Shown piece by piece: positions 8,420 through 16,159 of a stretch of DNA of 64,000 bases. How positions within the stretch are numbered: the first letter of the stretch is position 1; each line of letters opens with the position of its first letter. Origin of the DNA: Streptomyces sp. ISL-10 (GTDB lineage Bacteria > Actinomycetota > Actinomycetes > Streptomycetales > Streptomycetaceae); the NCBI RefSeq assembly GCF_018614575.1, contig NZ_JAGGOJ010000017.1:1-64000 (forward strand), written 5' to 3'. The notes under the pieces are model-generated. The model searched no databases, was not told the DNA's origin, and saw only the letters and a list, made by a program, of their open reading frames with translations. The position numbers and the translations under genes are program-made.

Positions 8420-9352
8420 TCAGCGGCGGCGGAGGTCCGCAACCCGGGGTGAACGGTCCTGGAGCTGCTCCGGGGCCAGCGCGCCGCCCGCACTGCGCAG
8501 CGGGGCGCGGGTGCGGCGCTGGCCGGGGAGAGGGGGAACCTCGTGGCGGGCGGGAGCCGACGCCGCGGCCGTCGCCCCCGCCACGGTGATCTGTACGCCC
8601 TGGTCCGCCAGTGCCTGCAGCTCCGTCGCCGCCCGGTCGTCATGAGGCGGAGGCTCGTCCGTCACCAGTCGGGTGATCACGTCCGTCGGCACGGTCTGGA
8701 ACATCGTGTCGGTGCCGAGCTTGGTGTGGTCGGCCAGCACGACGACCTCCGCGGCGGCCTGCACCAGCGCCCGGTCCACGCTCGCCGAGAGCATGTTGGA
8801 CGTGGACAGCCCTCGCTCGGCGGTGAGCCCGCTCCCCGAGAGAAAGGCGCGCGAGACGCGCAGTCCCTGGAGCGACTGCTCGGCCCCGCTGCCCACCAGG
8901 GCGTAGTTGGAGCCGCGCAACGTCCCGCCGGTCATGACGACTTCGACCCGGTTGGCATGGGCGAGCGCCTGCGCCACCAGCAGCGAGTTGGTGACCACGG
9001 TCAGCCCGGGGACGCGGGCGAGCCGGCGTGCCAGCTCCTGCGTCGTGGTCCCGGCGCCCACCACGATGGCCTCGCCCTCTTCGACGAGTCCGGCGGCGAG
9101 GTCGGCGATGGCCGTCTTCTCGGCGGTCGCGGACAAAGATTTCTGCGGGAAGCCGGACTCGCGGGTGAAGCCGCCCGGCAGTACCGCACCGCCGTGCCGG
9201 CGGTCGAGGAGTCCTTCTGCCTCCAGTGCCCGCACGTCCCGCCGTACGGTCACTTCGGAGGTCTGGACGACGCGGGCGAGCTCCCGGAGCGACACGGCTC
9301 CGTTGGCGCGCACCATTTCGAGGATCAACTGACGACGTTCTGCAGCGAACAC
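8420..9352 (-). CDS. DeoR/GlpR-family transcriptional regulator
   Basis: 310-residue repressor-type regulator. The N-terminal DeoR helix-turn-helix is complete: MFAAERRQLILEMVRANG, then VSLRELARVVQTSEVTVRRD, ending LDRRHGGAVL (residues 1-56). The sugar-phosphate sensing domain has GAGTTTQELARRL near 100, VVTNSLLVAQAL near 117 and LADHTKLGTD near 205. The last about 50 residues are a basic Pro/Arg-rich extension. It lies downstream of lpdA on the same strand. An inverted repeat immediately before its start codon is a candidate autoregulatory site. The effector is probably a phosphorylated sugar; targets are not evident from context. Confidence 0.9.
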   Translation of the reverse strand: MFAAERRQLILEMVRANGAVSLRELARVVQTSEVTVRRDVRALEAEGLLDRRHGGAVLPGGFTRESGFPQKSLSATAEKTAIADLAAGLVEEGEAIVVGAGTTTQELARRLARVPGLTVVTNSLLVAQALAHANRVEVVMTGGTLRGSNYALVGSGAEQSLQGLRVSRAFLSGSGLTAERGLSTSNMLSASVDRALVQAAAEVVVLADHTKLGTDTMFQTVPTDVITRLVTDEPPPHDDRAATELQALADQGVQITVAGATAAASAPARHEVPPLPGQRRTRAPLRSAGGALAPEQLQDRSPRVADLRRR

Positions 9353-9353
9353 G

Positions 9354-9385
9354 AAACTGACAGTAACCCCACCGCCCGTCAGTTT
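9354..9385. promoter_or_regulatory. Inverted repeat ahead of the deoR-family gene
   Basis: AAACTGAC (9354-9361) and GTCAGTTT (9378-9385) form a perfect 8-bp inverted repeat with a 16-base spacer. It begins one base from the start codon of the regulator and lies where a DeoR-type repressor could bind its own promoter. A second, weaker pair ATGCGC/GCGCAT lies at 9394-9420. Confidence 0.5.
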
Positions 9386-9421
9386 TCAGCTCTATGCGCC
9401 GGATAGCGGAAATTGCGCATT

Positions 9422-9455
9422 TGAGAGGCCACCAAGTGGTATAGGCGGCCTCTCA
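9422..9455 (-). terminator. Hairpin between lpdA and the deoR-family gene
   Basis: TGAGAGGCC (9422-9430) pairs with GGCCTCTCA (9447-9455) around a 16-base loop containing the small palindrome ACCAAGTGGT. It could terminate lpdA or be an operator upstream of the regulator gene. Confidence 0.45.
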
Positions 9456-9517
9456 GTTGATCGCTCGCTGCGCGGAGTGCCGGGGTTCGCCGGGTTTCGT
9501 CCCTCCGCCGGGCACCG

Positions 9518-10957
9518 TCAGCTCTCGGCGGTCGCCTTGCGGGTGTGCAACTGGCGTGCCACCTCCGCGATCGAGCCCGACAGAGACGGGTACACGGTGA
9601 AAGCGTTTGCGATCTGTTCCACCGTCAGGTTGTTGTCGACGGCGATCGAGATGGGGTGGATCAGTTCCGAGGCGCGCGGTGAGACGACGACACCGCCGAC
9701 CACGATGCCCGTGCCCGGCCGACAGAAGATCTTGACGAAGCCGTCCCTGATGCCCTGCATCTTGGCGCGCGGGTTGCGCAGCAGGGGCAGTTTGACGACG
9801 CGGGCGTCGATCCTGCCTCCGTCCACGTCCGCCTGCGAGTAACCGACGGTCGCGATCTCGGGGTCGGTGAAGACGTTCGAGGAGACGGTCTTCAGGTTCA
9901 GCGGGGCGACCGCGTCGCCCAGGAAGTGGTACATCGCGATACGGCCCTGCATCGCGGCCACCGAGGCGAGCGCGAAGATGCCGGTGACGTCACCGGCCGC
10001 GTAGACGCCGGGAGCGGAGGTGCGCGAGACCTTGTCGGTCCAGATGTGGCCGGAGTCCTTGAGCCGTACGCCGGCCTCCTCCAGGCCCATGCCCGCGGTG
10101 TTCGGGATCGCGCCGACCGCCATCAGGCAGTGCGTGCCGGAGATGACCCGGCCGTCGGAGAGCGTGACCTCGACCCGGTCGCCGACCCGCTTGGCGGACT
10201 CGGCGCGGGAGCGGGCCATGACGTTCATGCCCCGGCGGCGGAAGACCTCCTCCAGGACCGCCGCGGCGTCCGGGTCCTCGCCCGGCAGGACGCGATCACG
10301 GGAGGAGACGAGCGTGACGCGCGAGCCGAGTGCCTGGTAGGCGCCGGCGAACTCCGCGCCGGTGACACCGGAACCGACCACGATGAGCTCCTCGGGGAGC
10401 TCGTTCAGGTCGTACACCTGCGTCCAGTTCAGGATGCGCTCGCCGTCGGGCAGGGCGTCGGGGATCTCGCGCGGGTGACCGCCGGTCGCGATCAGGACGG
10501 CGTCCGCGACGAGCGTCTCCTCGCTGCCGTCGGCGGCGCGCACGACCACCTTGCGGGAGCCGTCCATCGCCTGCTGCCCGTCGAGGCGGCCGCGGCCGCG
10601 CATGACGCGCGCGCCGGCGCGGGTGACGGAGGCGGTGATGTCGTGCGACTGGGCGAGCGCGAGACGCTTGACACGCCGGTTGACCTTGCCGAGGTCGACG
10701 CCGACGACACGGGCCGCCTGCTCGATGTGCGGGGTGTCGTCGGCCACGATGATGCCCAGCTCCTCGTAGGAGGAGTCGAAGGTCGTCATGACCTCGGCGG
10801 TGGCGATCAGGGTCTTCGAGGGCACGCAGTCGGTCAGCACCGACGCCCCGCCCAGACCGTCGCAGTCGACGACGGTCACCTCCGCACCCAGCTGGGCGGC
10901 GACGAGCGCCGCCTCATAGCCGCCGGGTCCGCCACCGATGATCACGATCCGGGTCAC
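9518..10957 (-). CDS. lpdA: LpdA-type NAD(P)H dehydrogenase (quinone), disulfide-reductase fold
   Basis: Flavoprotein of the pyridine-nucleotide disulfide oxidoreductase fold, 479 residues. FAD-binding GGGPGGYEAAL is at residues 8-18, NAD-binding GSGVTGAEFAG near 190, and the second FAD motif GVYAAGDVTG near 315. The normal redox pair CxxxxC is broken: Ser39 replaces the first Cys while Cys44 (in DCVPSK) remains, and the C-terminal HPIS stretch does not give the usual His-Glu pair. This matches my memory of mycobacterial LpdA (Rv3303c), which reduces quinones rather than lipoamide. The GTG at 10957 was chosen because the protein then begins VTRIVIIGGG; a GAGGCGG lies upstream. Confidence 0.88.
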   Translation of the reverse strand: MTRIVIIGGGPGGYEAALVAAQLGAEVTVVDCDGLGGASVLTDCVPSKTLIATAEVMTTFDSSYEELGIIVADDTPHIEQAARVVGVDLGKVNRRVKRLALAQSHDITASVTRAGARVMRGRGRLDGQQAMDGSRKVVVRAADGSEETLVADAVLIATGGHPREIPDALPDGERILNWTQVYDLNELPEELIVVGSGVTGAEFAGAYQALGSRVTLVSSRDRVLPGEDPDAAAVLEEVFRRRGMNVMARSRAESAKRVGDRVEVTLSDGRVISGTHCLMAVGAIPNTAGMGLEEAGVRLKDSGHIWTDKVSRTSAPGVYAAGDVTGIFALASVAAMQGRIAMYHFLGDAVAPLNLKTVSSNVFTDPEIATVGYSQADVDGGRIDARVVKLPLLRNPRAKMQGIRDGFVKIFCRPGTGIVVGGVVVSPRASELIHPISIAVDNNLTVEQIANAFTVYPSLSGSIAEVARQLHTRKATAES

Positions 10958-11195
10958 GAAAAAGTCCGCCTCGCATTGTCGGTCCCGGCCCGCCTGCCCG
11001 CTCTGCCGGGGGTCCGGGGCTCTCCCCGGGGAATGCAGTACGTACTTCATTGTCCCGCACCGCGTCCCGGTTCTCGCCCCGGGGGCGGTATACGGCCGCG
11101 ACCACGACACTTGCCCTCCTCGGGGCGTCCGCCGGTCGTCGCGCACGCCCTGACATGTCGGCCGCTCCGGCGCGCGCTCCCGTACCCTCGACCCC

Positions 11196-11633
11196 ATGTC
11201 GCTCTACGCCGCGTACGCCGGCAACCTCGACGCGCGGCTGATGACCCGCCGCGCACCGCACTCGCCGCTGCGCGGCACCGGCTGGCTCAACGGCTGGCGG
11301 CTGACCTTCGGCGGCGAGCAGATGGGCTGGGAGGGAGCGCTCGCCACGATCGTGGAGGCACCGCGGTCCCAGGTCTTCGTCGCGCTGTACGACATCGCGC
11401 CGATGGACGAGGACTCGATGGACCGCTGGGAGGGTGTCGGCCTCGACATCTACCGGCGCATGCGGGTGCGGGTGCACACGCTGGACGGCGAGGAGGCGGC
11501 CTGGGTGTATGTGCTGAACGCGTACGAGGGCGGGCTGCCGTCCGCCCGCTACCTGGGCGAGATCGCGGACGCGGCGGAGTCGGCGGGGGCACCCCACGAC
11601 TATGTGATGGAGCTCCGCAAGCGCCCCTGCTGA
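11196..11633 (+). CDS. Gamma-glutamylcyclotransferase-like protein
   Basis: 145-residue protein of the AIG2/GGCT fold, which releases 5-oxoproline from gamma-glutamyl amines or peptides. It begins with the nucleotide-like loop MSLYAAYAGNLD (the YxGSL-equivalent) and has the acidic stretch YDIAPMDEDSMDRWEGV near residue 70, followed by YVLNAYEGGLPSARYL. The catalytic acidic residue is probably one of the Glu/Asp in the second stretch. A -10-like TACCCT ends seven bases before the ATG, so the transcript is likely leaderless. It is divergent from lpdA. Confidence 0.8.
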   Translation: MSLYAAYAGNLDARLMTRRAPHSPLRGTGWLNGWRLTFGGEQMGWEGALATIVEAPRSQVFVALYDIAPMDEDSMDRWEGVGLDIYRRMRVRVHTLDGEEAAWVYVLNAYEGGLPSARYLGEIADAAESAGAPHDYVMELRKRPC

Positions 11634-11750
11634 GGTCCGGACCCGGCCTCGGAGAGCACCTTCCGGCACACCTCGGTGTCCGCGCGGTGACGATGCGCTC
11701 ATTCGTCGGAAACGACAAGGCAACGATCCGAAGACCGTGTGCTGCGTCAT

Positions 11751-11762
11751 CTACGCGCGTAG
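11751..11762. promoter_or_regulatory. Nucleoside-regulon palindrome, site 1 (pnp)
   Basis: Exact CTACGCGCGTAG. It lies 12 bases upstream of the -10-like TACCCT (11775-11780), which is seven bases before the GTG of pnp, so the site overlaps the expected -35 region of a leaderless promoter. Confidence 0.8.
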
Positions 11763-11787
11763 GGATTGTCGGGTTACCCTCATCGGC

Positions 11788-12618
11788 GTGAACGCTTCTG
11801 TGAATCCGGACCTCGTCGGCGTCCTCGCCGACCCCCATGCCGCGGCCGACGCCGCCGCCGCGCGGCTGCGCGAGCTGACCGGCACCGAGACCCATGACGT
11901 GGCGCTCGTGATGGGCTCCGGCTGGGCCCCCGCGGTCGACGCGCTCGGCGCGCCCGAGGCCGAGTTCCCCGTCACCGAGCTGCCCGGCTTCCCGCCGCCG
12001 GCGGTCGAGGGCCACGGCGGCAAGATCCGCTCGTACCGCATCGGCGACAAGCGCGCGCTGGTCTTCCTGGGCCGTACGCACTTCTACGAGGGCCGTGGCG
12101 TCGCCGCCGTCTCGCACGGCGTGCGCACCGCCGTCGCCGCCGGCTGCAAGACCGTCGTGCTGACGAACGGCTGCGGCGGTCTGCGCGAAGGCATGCGCCC
12201 GGGTCAGCCGGTGCTGATCAGCGACCACATCAACCTCACCGCCACGTCGCCCATCATCGGCGCCAACTTCGTGGACCTGACGGACCTGTACTCGCCGCGG
12301 CTGCGGGCGCTGTGCAAGGAGGTGGACGAGTCGCTGGAGGAGGGCGTGTACGTCCAGTTCCCCGGCCCGCACTACGAGACCCCGGCCGAGATCAACATGG
12401 TCCGCGTGATGGGCGGCGACCTCGTCGGCATGTCCACGGTCCTCGAGGCGATCGCCGCACGCGAGGCGGGCGCCGAGGTGCTGGGCATCTCCCTGGTGAC
12501 GAACCTGGCGGCGGGCCTGACGGGCGAGCCGCTGAACCACGAGGAGGTCCTGCAGGCCGGTCGGGACTCGGCGGCGCGGATGGGCGAGCTGCTGACGCGG
12601 GTGCTGGACCGCATCTGA
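11788..12618 (+). CDS. punA: Purine nucleoside phosphorylase (trimeric type)
   Basis: Cleaves purine (deoxy)nucleosides with phosphate to free base and (deoxy)ribose-1-P. The 276-residue length and motifs fit the trimeric PNP/MTAP group: GSGW phosphate loop near residue 42, GRTHFYEG near 92, LTNGCGGL near 128, QFPGPHYETPAEI near 192 and GMSTVLEAIAAR then SLVTNLAAG near 215-240. The GTG at 11788 is placed seven bases after TACCCT with no Shine-Dalgarno, consistent with leaderless translation. The palindrome at 11751-11762 marks it as part of the nucleoside regulon. The next gene downstream, the phosphopentomutase-like enzyme, uses the sugar phosphate product. Confidence 0.93.
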   Translation: MNASVNPDLVGVLADPHAAADAAAARLRELTGTETHDVALVMGSGWAPAVDALGAPEAEFPVTELPGFPPPAVEGHGGKIRSYRIGDKRALVFLGRTHFYEGRGVAAVSHGVRTAVAAGCKTVVLTNGCGGLREGMRPGQPVLISDHINLTATSPIIGANFVDLTDLYSPRLRALCKEVDESLEEGVYVQFPGPHYETPAEINMVRVMGGDLVGMSTVLEAIAAREAGAEVLGISLVTNLAAGLTGEPLNHEEVLQAGRDSAARMGELLTRVLDRI

Positions 12619-12863
12619 GCCGGTGCGCACGGGGGCGGGGCTGTTTCTACTCGGGGCGCCGCCCCGGCCCCTTGGCGCTGTGCCCGGGGGTACGAGCCCC
12701 GGACCCCGTACCGCGCTTGGCGCGGGGGCCTCAGTCTTCCCTCGGGCTTCGCCGGGGCCCGGAGGGGCCGGTCTCCGGCTCACCAAGCCCCGCCCAGCCG
12801 GGCTAGCGCCAACGGGCCCGTCGCCGACTCATCAAGCCCCGACCGGGCCCCCCGGGGCTGTCC

Positions 12864-12945
12864 CGGCCCCGCTGGGGGCACCCCCCTCGGCCGCCAGGCC
12901 CTAGGGGGAGATTGAGGCGCAGGGTTCGGGGCCGGGCCCCGACGA
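12864..12945. repeat. Dispersed intergenic repeat, copy B
   Basis: Contains GGCCCCGCTGGGGGCA, then CGGCCGCCAGGCC and CTAGGGGGAG, followed by GAGGCGCAGGG and a GC-rich arm. Same order of blocks as copies A (3349) and C (12989). Confidence 0.6.
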
Positions 12946-12988
12946 GCGCGCCGCGCCGGAGCCCAGCCGCGAATGGGCTGAGAAATCC

Positions 12989-13076
12989 AGCCCCGGTGGG
13001 GGCGCCTCCCACGGCCGCCAGGTCGTAGGGGGAGAACGAAGCGCGGGGCCCGGGGCAGCGCCCCGCAAGCCCGCCC
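12989..13076. repeat. Dispersed intergenic repeat, copy C
   Basis: Contains AGCCCCGGTGGGGGC, ACGGCCGCCAGGTC, GTAGGGGGAG, GAAGCGCGGGG and a hairpin-like GGGGCAGCGCCCC, in the same order as the other two copies. Confidence 0.6.
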
Positions 13077-13258
13077 CGCGGCTCCCGGCTTCGCCGGCGT
13101 ACGAAGCACGGGGCTCGGGGCTCGGGGCGAAGCCTCGACGGGGCCCACGGGGGGCAGCGCCCCCGGTGGAGGCAGCGGCGCGCAGGAGCGGAAAAGCATC
13201 GCGCGCCGGTGCCCGGCGCGCACACTCGACGTACTCACACACGAGAGGCGGACCAACC

Positions 13259-14908
13259 GTGCAGCAGGACCTCATCGCGCGGGCCCAGGCGTGGCTCGCG
13301 GAGGACCCGGACAGCGAGACCCGGGACGAGCTCGGCAAGCTCATCGAGGCGCGCGACCTCGCCGAGCTGGCGGACCGGTTCGGCGGGACGCTGCAGTTCG
13401 GGACCGCCGGGCTGCGGGGGGAGCTGGGGGCCGGGCCCATGCGCATGAACCGGGTCGTCGTCATCCGGGCCGCCGCCGGGCTCGCCGCGTACCTCAAGGC
13501 CAAGGGCCAGGACGACGGTCTCGTCGTCATCGGCTACGACGCCCGCTACAAGTCCGCCGACTTCGCGCGCGACACCGCCGCCGTCATGGTCGCCGCCGGT
13601 CTGCGCGCCGCCGTGCTGCCGCGGCCCCTGCCCACGCCCGTCCTGGCCTTCGCCATAAGGAAGCTGGGCGCGGTCGCGGGCGTCGAGGTCACGGCGAGCC
13701 ACAATCCGCCGCGGGACAACGGCTACAAGGTCTACCTCGGCGACGGCTCGCAGATCGTGCCGCCCGCGGACGCCGAGATCGCCGCCGAGATCGGCGCGAT
13801 CGCGAGCATCGACGACGTACCGCGTGCCGAGGACGGCTGGGAGACCCTTGGCGACGAGGTCGTCAAGGCGTACCTGGAACGTACGGACGCGGTCCTCACC
13901 GCCGCCTCGCCGCGTACGGCCCGTGTCGTCTACACGGCCATGCACGGCGTCGGCAAGGACGTGGTGCTCCAGGCGTTCGCACGGGCCGGCTTCCCCGCGC
14001 CCGCGCTCGTCGAGGCACAGGCTGAGCCCGACCCCGCGTTCCCCACTGTCTCGTTCCCCAATCCGGAGGAGCCCGGCGCCATGGATCTCGCCTTCGAGAC
14101 GGCCCGCCGGGTGCGTCCGGACGTCGTCATCGCCAACGACCCGGACGCGGACCGCTGCGCGGTCGCCGTCCCCGACGACTCCGCCGAAGCCGGCTGGCGC
14201 ATGCTCCGCGGCGACGAGGTCGGCGCACTGCTCGCCGAGCATCTCGTCCACAAGGGAGCCACCGGGGTCTTCGCCGAGTCGATCGTGTCCTCGTCCCTGC
14301 TGGGGCGCATCGCCCGGGCGGCGGGGCTCGGCCACGAGGAGACCCTGACCGGTTTCAAGTGGATCGCGCGGGTCGACGGTCTGCGCTACGGCTACGAGGA
14401 GGCGCTCGGCTACTGCGTCGACCCAGGCGGTGTGCGCGACAAGGACGGCATCACAGCCGCGCTCCTCGTCGCCGAACTGGTCTCCGAGCTCAAGGAGCAG
14501 GGCCGTACGCTCGACGACCTGCTCGACGATCTCGCCGTCGCGCACGGCCTGCACGCCACCGACCAGCTCTCGGTGCGGGTCGAGGACCTGGGCGTCATCG
14601 CGAACGCAATGCGCGCGCTGCGCGAGCGGCCGCCGGTGATGCTGGCGGGCCTGCGGGTCACGAGCGCCGAGGACCTGACGCGGGGCACGGACACGCTGCC
14701 GCCCACGGACGGGCTGCGCTATTACCTCGACGGCGAGTTCACCGCCCGCGTGATCGTCCGGCCGAGCGGCACCGAGCCGAAGCTCAAGTGCTACCTGGAG
14801 GTCGTGGTCCCGGTCGCCGACGCGAGCGAGCTGGCCACGGCCCGGGAGCGTGCGGCCGGGGTGCTCGCGGACATCAAGCGCGACCTCTCGTCCGCGGCGG
14901 GCATCTGA
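13259..14908 (+). CDS. Phosphohexomutase-superfamily protein, probable phosphopentomutase
   Basis: 549-residue alpha-phosphomutase. The active-site phosphoserine loop is TASHNPPRDNGYKVY (near residue 145), the metal loop DPDADRCAV near 297, the sugar-specificity loop near 395 (GYEEALGY) and the phosphate-binding RPSGTEPKLKCY near 501. This length and the Asn-Gly-Tyr-Lys after the serine loop are typical of the PGM2-like group, whose members convert (deoxy)ribose-1-P to the 5-phosphate. It sits between pnp and deoC, which need exactly that step, so phosphopentomutase is inferred over phosphomannomutase. GTG at 13259; GAGAGG lies about ten bases upstream. No regulon palindrome was found before it. 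Confidence 0.85.
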   Translation: MQQDLIARAQAWLAEDPDSETRDELGKLIEARDLAELADRFGGTLQFGTAGLRGELGAGPMRMNRVVVIRAAAGLAAYLKAKGQDDGLVVIGYDARYKSADFARDTAAVMVAAGLRAAVLPRPLPTPVLAFAIRKLGAVAGVEVTASHNPPRDNGYKVYLGDGSQIVPPADAEIAAEIGAIASIDDVPRAEDGWETLGDEVVKAYLERTDAVLTAASPRTARVVYTAMHGVGKDVVLQAFARAGFPAPALVEAQAEPDPAFPTVSFPNPEEPGAMDLAFETARRVRPDVVIANDPDADRCAVAVPDDSAEAGWRMLRGDEVGALLAEHLVHKGATGVFAESIVSSSLLGRIARAAGLGHEETLTGFKWIARVDGLRYGYEEALGYCVDPGGVRDKDGITAALLVAELVSELKEQGRTLDDLLDDLAVAHGLHATDQLSVRVEDLGVIANAMRALRERPPVMLAGLRVTSAEDLTRGTDTLPPTDGLRYYLDGEFTARVIVRPSGTEPKLKCYLEVVVPVADASELATARERAAGVLADIKRDLSSAAGI

Positions 14909-14980
14909 CAGCTCGGCGCGCCGGACTCGACGGCCCGCGGTCCGGCCGATGCCGGGGCAGCCGCACGACGAGGGCGTGGG

Positions 14981-15345
14981 GCCGCCCCGGTACAGGCCGA
15001 GGCGGCCGACCCGGCAGGGCCGGCACTGGTACAGGCCGGGCCTCGCGCCCCGTCAAGGTCGACCCCGGCACAAGCCGACCCCGACGGCCCGCAGGCGCTC
15101 CGACACAGGCCGTCCCCAGCGGCCCGGTGACCTCTCCGGGGCCCGTCAGGCCGGCACCGGCACAAGCCGACCCCCACGGCCGGCAGGTCAGCCCCGGTAC
15201 AGGCCGAGCGCCGGGGTCGGTTCCGGTACAGATCAGACCCGGCGAACCGTCGGGCCGCCCCAGTACAGACCGGACCCGGCGAACCGTCAGGCCGCCCCGG
15301 TACACGCCGGATCCGGCGGCCGGCAGGCCGCCCCGGCACAGGCCG
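14981..15345. repeat. Degenerate tandem repeat, mostly about 37 bp period
   Basis: The marker CCGGTACAGGCCG (with variants such as CCGGCACAAGCCG) recurs about ten times between convergent genes. In the last part the spacing is regular: GGCGAACCGT at 15241 and 15278, and the related block at 15315, a 37-bp period. Other spacings range from 29 to 56. It fills most of the gap 14909-15385; no gene is seen there. Confidence 0.75.
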
Positions 15346-15385
15346 GCTCACATGGCCCGGCGGCCCCTCCGGGCCCCCGTGCCCG

Positions 15386-16021
15386 TCAGGCCAGGGCGAG
15401 CACCAGGACCAGCAGCACCGCGCCCGCGGCCACCGGCGCGAGCACCTCGTACGCCCAGCGCACCTGGGGCTCGCCCTGTGCGGACGAGCGCGGGGCCAGG
15501 TGTTCGGCCATGTCGCGCAGGTCCGCGATCGTCTGGTCCGCCGGCGCCATCCGCGTCTGTGAGTCGGTGACGTCCGCCGTCACCGACGTGGCGCCGTGCG
15601 GGTCGTCCGTCGCGCTGTGCATCTGCCGCCGGGCGGCCCGCTTGCGCTGGCGCAGGGAGACGGGGATGGCCCACAGCTGGTACTTCGTGCCCTCGGTGGT
15701 GAAGAGCTCGCTGGAGTACCCGGCCCGCACGTCCGCGACGGCGCCCCACGGCAGCGTGATCGTCCGGAACGGGTTCCTGATCCTCAGCCGCTCCTCGTTC
15801 ACGAACACCGCGGGACGCATGCTGAAGGCGACGATCAAAGGCACCACGAGCAGTGCGGCCGCCAGCGCAAGCCACGGCGTGCGGCCCTCGCCGCGCACGA
15901 GCGCGTCCACGACCATCCAGGCGATGAGCGCGAGCAGCAGTCCACCGCCCGCCATCCCGGCGGGCGACCGGAAGACACGGTCGGCGTAGGAGGAGTCGGC
16001 CGGCTGCTGGGGGCTCGTCAT
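15386..16021 (-). CDS. PH-domain-containing membrane protein
   Basis: 211 residues with two N-terminal transmembrane helices (about 23-40, GGGLLLALIAWMVVDAL, and 48-67, PWLALAAALLVVPLIVA) and a C-terminal helix (about 188-208). Between them is a bacterial PH-like domain: VNEERLRIRNPFRTITLPWG, then GYSSELFTTEGTKYQLWAIP, the usual pattern of DUF6542/bPH proteins in Actinobacteria. Probably a cytoplasmic-membrane protein of unknown role. The ATG at 16021 begins MTSPQQPADSSYADRVFRSP, which matches the family N-terminus. It is divergent from deoC, sharing the operator-bearing intergenic region. Confidence 0.82.
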   Translation of the reverse strand: MTSPQQPADSSYADRVFRSPAGMAGGGLLLALIAWMVVDALVRGEGRTPWLALAAALLVVPLIVAFSMRPAVFVNEERLRIRNPFRTITLPWGAVADVRAGYSSELFTTEGTKYQLWAIPVSLRQRKRAARRQMHSATDDPHGATSVTADVTDSQTRMAPADQTIADLRDMAEHLAPRSSAQGEPQVRWAYEVLAPVAAGAVLLVLVLALA

Positions 16022-16134
16022 GGGTCCGATTCTGCCGTACGCCCGGAACCGGTCGCCGGGACCGGTCCCCCGCCGGGACCGCCACGCGATCCTTCTGTGA
16101 CCTCTCCGGGGGCCGCACCCCCCTGTACAGGTCG

Positions 16135-16146
16135 CTACGCGCGTAG
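16135..16146. promoter_or_regulatory. Nucleoside-regulon palindrome, site 2 (deoC)
   Basis: Exact CTACGCGCGTAG ending one base before a -10-like TATGCT (16148-16153). The GTG of deoC follows six bases later, so a bound protein would cover the core of a leaderless promoter. Confidence 0.8.
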
Positions 16147-16159
16147 ATATGCTCATCTG

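Larger units (their letters stand above)
12619..13258. other. Repeat-rich non-coding gap between pnp and the mutase gene
   Basis: A 640-base stretch of very GC-rich sequence without a credible gene; all open frames are composition artefacts. It contains two copies of the dispersed repeat and several GGGCCCGGGGC-like self-complementary blocks. Confidence 0.6.

Noticed and set aside
9430..9450. A DasR (GlcNAc regulator) site in AGTGGTATAGGCGG
   Set aside because: Only the left half matches the known dre palindrome; the right half is poor, and the sequence is better explained as the loop of a hairpin.
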